In this document: one piece after another, positions 24,917 to 26,281 of the stretch | How the letters are laid out: each line of letters begins with the position of its first letter | How positions within the stretch are numbered: position 1 is the stretch's first letter | Source: CAZAKO01 sp964546145 | Lineage (GTDB): Bacteria > Fidelibacterota > UBA2242 | Length of the DNA stretch: 26,281 bases | Direction: 5' to 3' | Assembly: GCA_964546145.1 (NCBI GenBank) | Contig: CAZJIU010000024.1 | Location: forward strand, 1 to 26,281 | The notes under the pieces: generated by a model | The model's input: the letters and a program-made list of their open reading frames with translations, nothing else | Database searches by the model: none | What the model was told of the DNA's origin: nothing | Made by a program: the position numbers and the translations under genes

Positions 24917-24947
24917 CAAATATAGTGGATTTTCCGGGGAGCGACAA
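24917..24947 (-). promoter_or_regulatory. Promoter for the M28/acylase operon
   Basis: On the minus strand TTG (24947-24945), 20 nt, then an exact TATATTTG (24924-24917). The box ends 7 nt before the ATG at 24909, so the mRNA should be leaderless or nearly so. Confidence 0.55.
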
Positions 24948-25006
24948 GTCGCGTAAAATATATTTTTGCTTTTAGAGAGAATATCATAAATTACACCGCT
25001 TTTTGA

Positions 25007-25037
25007 GTGGCGGGGTAGCTTCCCGATGTAATCGGGA
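25007..25037 (+). repeat. 5' fragment copy of tRNA-Phe joined to a palindrome
   Basis: The 14 nt at 25007-25020 (GTGGCGGGGTAGCT) are identical to 25093-25106, the start of the tRNA-Phe region. The copy breaks off in the D stem and is followed directly by TCCCGAT-GTA-ATCGGGA (25021-25037), a perfect 7-bp hairpin. No tRNA body follows, so this is a fragment, not a gene. Confidence 0.75.
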
Positions 25038-25054
25038 CAGGCAGTTTCCTCCTT

Positions 25055-25078
25055 CGCTACCCTCAATGAAGGGTAGCG
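25055..25078. repeat. Perfect 9-bp hairpin upstream of tRNA-Phe
   Basis: CGCTACCCT (25055-25063) and AGGGTAGCG (25070-25078) are exact inverted repeats around a 6-nt loop. The right arm shares GGGTAGC with the tRNA 5' end. No T-tract follows, so a terminator is unlikely. Confidence 0.7.
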
Positions 25079-25094
25079 TGTACTTTGAAATCGT

Positions 25095-25167
25095 GGCGGG
25101 GTAGCTCAGTCGGTAGAGCAGGGGACTGAAAATCCCTGTGTCGGCGGTTCGATTCCGTCCCCCGCCA
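25095..25167 (+). tRNA. tRNA-Phe (GAA)
   Basis: A full cloverleaf can be drawn. The acceptor GGCGGGG (25095-25101) pairs with CCCCGCC (25160-25166), with discriminator A at 25167. The D stem is GCTC/GAGC. The anticodon stem GGGGA/TCCCT carries the loop CTGAAAA, with anticodon GAA at 25128-25130. The variable loop has 5 nt, and the T stem GGCGG/CCGTC holds the loop TTCGATT. The 3' CCA is not encoded. It is the only tRNA in the window and is surrounded by partial copies of itself. Confidence 0.95.
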
Positions 25168-25243
25168 CAAATAGTAAAAAAAGTAAAAATATCAGACTTT
25201 TATCTTCTCTTTTACTTTCATGAAAATCCTTGCATCGGTGGTT

Positions 25244-25259
25244 TCCCGATAGATCGGGA
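25244..25259. repeat. TCCCGAT/ATCGGGA palindrome in the first 3' copy
   Basis: TCCCGAT (25244-25250), AG, ATCGGGA (25253-25259). Same arms as the hairpin at 25021-25037, with a different loop. It occupies the place of the tRNA T loop. Confidence 0.75.
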
Positions 25260-25337
25260 TCCCCCGCCAGTAATGGTAAAAACACCTGATAATTAACTTC
25301 CTTTTTATTTTCCTAAGAATTCCTGTGTTGGTGGTTT

Positions 25338-25378
25338 TCCCGCAAAGCGGGACCCCTACGGAGCACGATAGATCGGGA
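25338..25378. repeat. Compound palindromic insert in the second 3' copy
   Basis: TCCCGC-AAA-GCGGGA (25338-25352) is a perfect hairpin. It is followed by CCCCTACGGAG and then by GCACGAT-AG-ATCGGGA (25363-25378), a decayed copy of the TCCCGAT/ATCGGGA element with two mismatches in the left arm. A further decayed element is visible at 25451-25466 (GCGCGAT-TA-GTCGGGA). Confidence 0.6.
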
Positions 25379-25542
25379 TCCCCCGCCAGTAATAGTAAAA
25401 ACACCTGATAATTAAATTCCTTTCTACTTTTCTGAAAGTCTCAATTATCTGCGCGATTAGTCGGGATACCTTGTCAATCTCTTAAATGGCTCTGAATGAC
25501 TGATTTAATCCGGCGTAACCCGGTGTTGGAGGACATAGAAAA

Positions 25543-25686
25543 ATGATAGCTTGCCTCGAAAAATATCTTGGAATAAACAATTCGTTGTCTGTCTGCTTTT
25601 TTATTCAGGCATCTGGGCTGACCAAGAGAGTTATTGACGATAAATTAAACCCAGGGTATCGAACATCAATGGCAGTTTTTCCTTGA
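25543..25686 (+). CDS. Possible small ORF of 47 residues
   Basis: An ATG at 25543 is preceded by GGAGGA (25528-25533) at 9 nt, a well-placed ribosome site, and the frame runs 47 codons to TGA at 25684. The predicted product begins MIACLEKYLG, has a short hydrophobic stretch (LSVCFFI) and no known motif. Its stop lies inside the -35 element of the next promoter. It may be a real short gene, a decayed remnant beside the tRNA repeats, or chance. Confidence 0.25.
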   Translation: MIACLEKYLGINNSLSVCFFIQASGLTKRVIDDKLNPGYRTSMAVFP

Positions 25687-25711
25687 CTTATTAAAACGGT
25701 TCAATTATAAT
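25683..25711 (+). promoter_or_regulatory. Near-consensus sigma-70 promoter
   Basis: TTGACT (25683-25688), 17 nt, TATAAT (25706-25711): 11 of 12 hexamer positions with ideal spacing, the best promoter in the window. It faces the secreted-protein gene whose ATG is 520 nt downstream. Confidence 0.6.
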
Positions 25712-26220
25712 TAAAACCAAGGAAGTTTAAGGAGGGTGTTATACTAAAATATTTTATGGTAGAAAGTTAACCGTTTATTGACAGGTGTGAGAGTCTTTGG
25801 CGAACTCTGAACAAATAAATGAAATAATGACGGGATTCTACAATGCTGGGGAAAATGGCTTTTTTTAACCTTTAAGGTCATTACTATTTTGGTAGGTTTT
25901 TTGAAGACTATTATTTATGTTTTGTCATGATATTTCAAGAACATAACTAAGGCAAGATTGGGGGGATAAAATTTTACCTTAATTAGATGTTTGCTTCTAA
26001 ACAAAAACTTTTAAAATGTGTGAGAGGAGGTGATAGAAGCGAAAGATTTTCCCGTGAGTTAAGTTTTTATAACTCAGATCGAGAGAAAAGAACTTGTAAC
26101 GATGAATGGTGTTTAATTAATTGCTTAAACAACGAAGGAGGTGATGATTTCAAAAGCTTTGTTTCAATTCAAAATTAGAAGGTAATATCATTGACGAATC
26201 TTAGCTATTCAAATCAATTC
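25712..26220 (+). other. Long AT-rich leader without a convincing gene
   Basis: No well-supported ORF is seen. Two exact AGGAGGTGAT sequences (26025-26034 and 26136-26145) match the full anti-Shine-Dalgarno complement, yet neither has a start codon at normal spacing. A related GGAGGGTG is at 25731-25738. TGAGTTA (26055-26061) and TAACTCA (26070-26076) form a 7-bp hairpin just after the first motif. AATGAC and GTCATT elements in 25824-25885 could close a larger fold. No known riboswitch was recognised. Confidence 0.4.
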
Positions 26221-26231
26221 AGGAGGTTAAA

Positions 26232-26281
26232 ATGAATTCAAAAAAGGTAGTGTTAATGTTATTAATTATCCTTTCTCTGGT
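26232..26281 (+). CDS. N-terminus of a secreted protein, cut by the window end
   Basis: Only 16 codons are present. The ATG at 26232 has AGGAGG at 26221-26226, a strong ribosome site 5 nt upstream. The residues MNSKKVVLMLLIILSL form the basic start and hydrophobic core of a signal peptide. The mature protein lies outside the window and cannot be named. Confidence 0.7.
   Translation, partial: MNSKKVVLMLLIILSL

Larger units (their letters stand above)
25126..25431 (+). repeat. Tandem degenerate copies of the tRNA-Phe 3' half and flank
   Basis: Three units can be aligned: the tRNA 3' half itself with its flank (25126-25218), a copy at 25219-25311, and a longer copy at 25312-25431. Shared pieces run in the same order: (G)AAAATCC or a relic of it, then TG..T.GG.GGTT, then TCCCCCGCCA, AAT.GTAAAAA, and a T-rich tail. 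In both copies the T-loop region is replaced by palindromic inserts. The two copies are much closer to each other than to the tRNA: 25248-25313 and 25367-25432 differ at only a few positions, offset 119 nt. Neither copy can fold as a tRNA. Confidence 0.75.

Noticed and set aside
24910..24987. N-terminal extension of the M28 peptidase to the ATG at 24987
   Set aside because: The exact TATATTTG promoter box lies in this stretch and the extra 26 residues resemble no part of the family.
25007..25467. A CRISPR array around the tRNA repeats
   Set aside because: Units are of unequal length (93 and about 120 nt), few and degenerate, and clearly derived from the tRNA; there are no cas genes.
25987..26178. 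63-codon ORF containing both AGGAGGTGAT motifs in the same frame
   Set aside because: No ribosome site, AGA-rich codons unlike the neighbouring genes, and a composition explained by the repeated motif. Kept as part of the leader.

Overview
The window reads as a chromosomal segment of an uncultured or little-studied bacterium, most likely of the FCB superphylum (the wider Bacteroidota, Marinimicrobia, Zixibacteria, Calditrichota and KSB1 neighbourhood). I infer this from several signs. A large lipoprotein has the Ig-like (Big_5) layout common in that group. One gene is a serine-palmitoyltransferase-type oxoamine synthase. One UbiA enzyme has the motif of archaeal-type ether-lipid prenyltransferases. 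A TPR protein ends in a C-terminal repeat typical of those phyla. Several promoters carry a TAnnTTTG-like box, the form described for Bacteroidetes. No marker in the window fixes the phylum. Coding density is high up to about 24.9 kb. The last 1.3 kb is non-coding, repeat-rich and more AT-rich.

Left part (1-11.6 kb, all on +): a carbohydrate kinase and an alpha/beta hydrolase, then a housekeeping block. The block holds rpmE, a terminator, a DUF1385 membrane protein, prfA, prmC, a UbiA prenyltransferase, dnaE, dtd and radC. From prmC to radC the genes overlap, abut or lie within 10 nt, so they form one operon for release-factor methylation, lipid synthesis, replication and D-aminoacyl-tRNA clearance. 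A TPR protein with a long acidic linker follows under its own promoter.

Middle part (12.9-21.5 kb): on the minus strand, an ECF sigma factor with an overlapping small anti-sigma-like gene, then an OsmC-family protein. Divergent from the sigma gene is an aspartate kinase. Next is a minus-strand lipoprotein with two degenerate retropepsin-like lobes. A plus-strand group follows: SPT-like oxoamine synthase, Big_5 lipoprotein, GDP-mannose pyrophosphorylase and a small unknown protein. This group suggests cell-envelope work.

Right part (21.5-26.3 kb): a minus-strand two-gene operon of a membrane-embedded M28 peptidase and a penicillin-acylase-like protein. The acylase has lost the expected nucleophile and oxyanion residues. 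Then comes tRNA-Phe(GAA) inside an unusual mosaic. A 5' fragment copy of the tRNA lies upstream and two degenerate 3'-half copies lie downstream, several interrupted by short TCCCGAT/ATCGGGA-type palindromes. After it lie a near-consensus sigma-70 promoter, a long leader with two perfect anti-SD complements, and the first codons of a secreted protein cut by the window end.

The observations most worth following are the tRNA-Phe mosaic, the two apparent pseudo-hydrolases, the recurring promoter box that in three cases sits almost on the start codon, and archaeal-type lipid chemistry embedded in a housekeeping operon.
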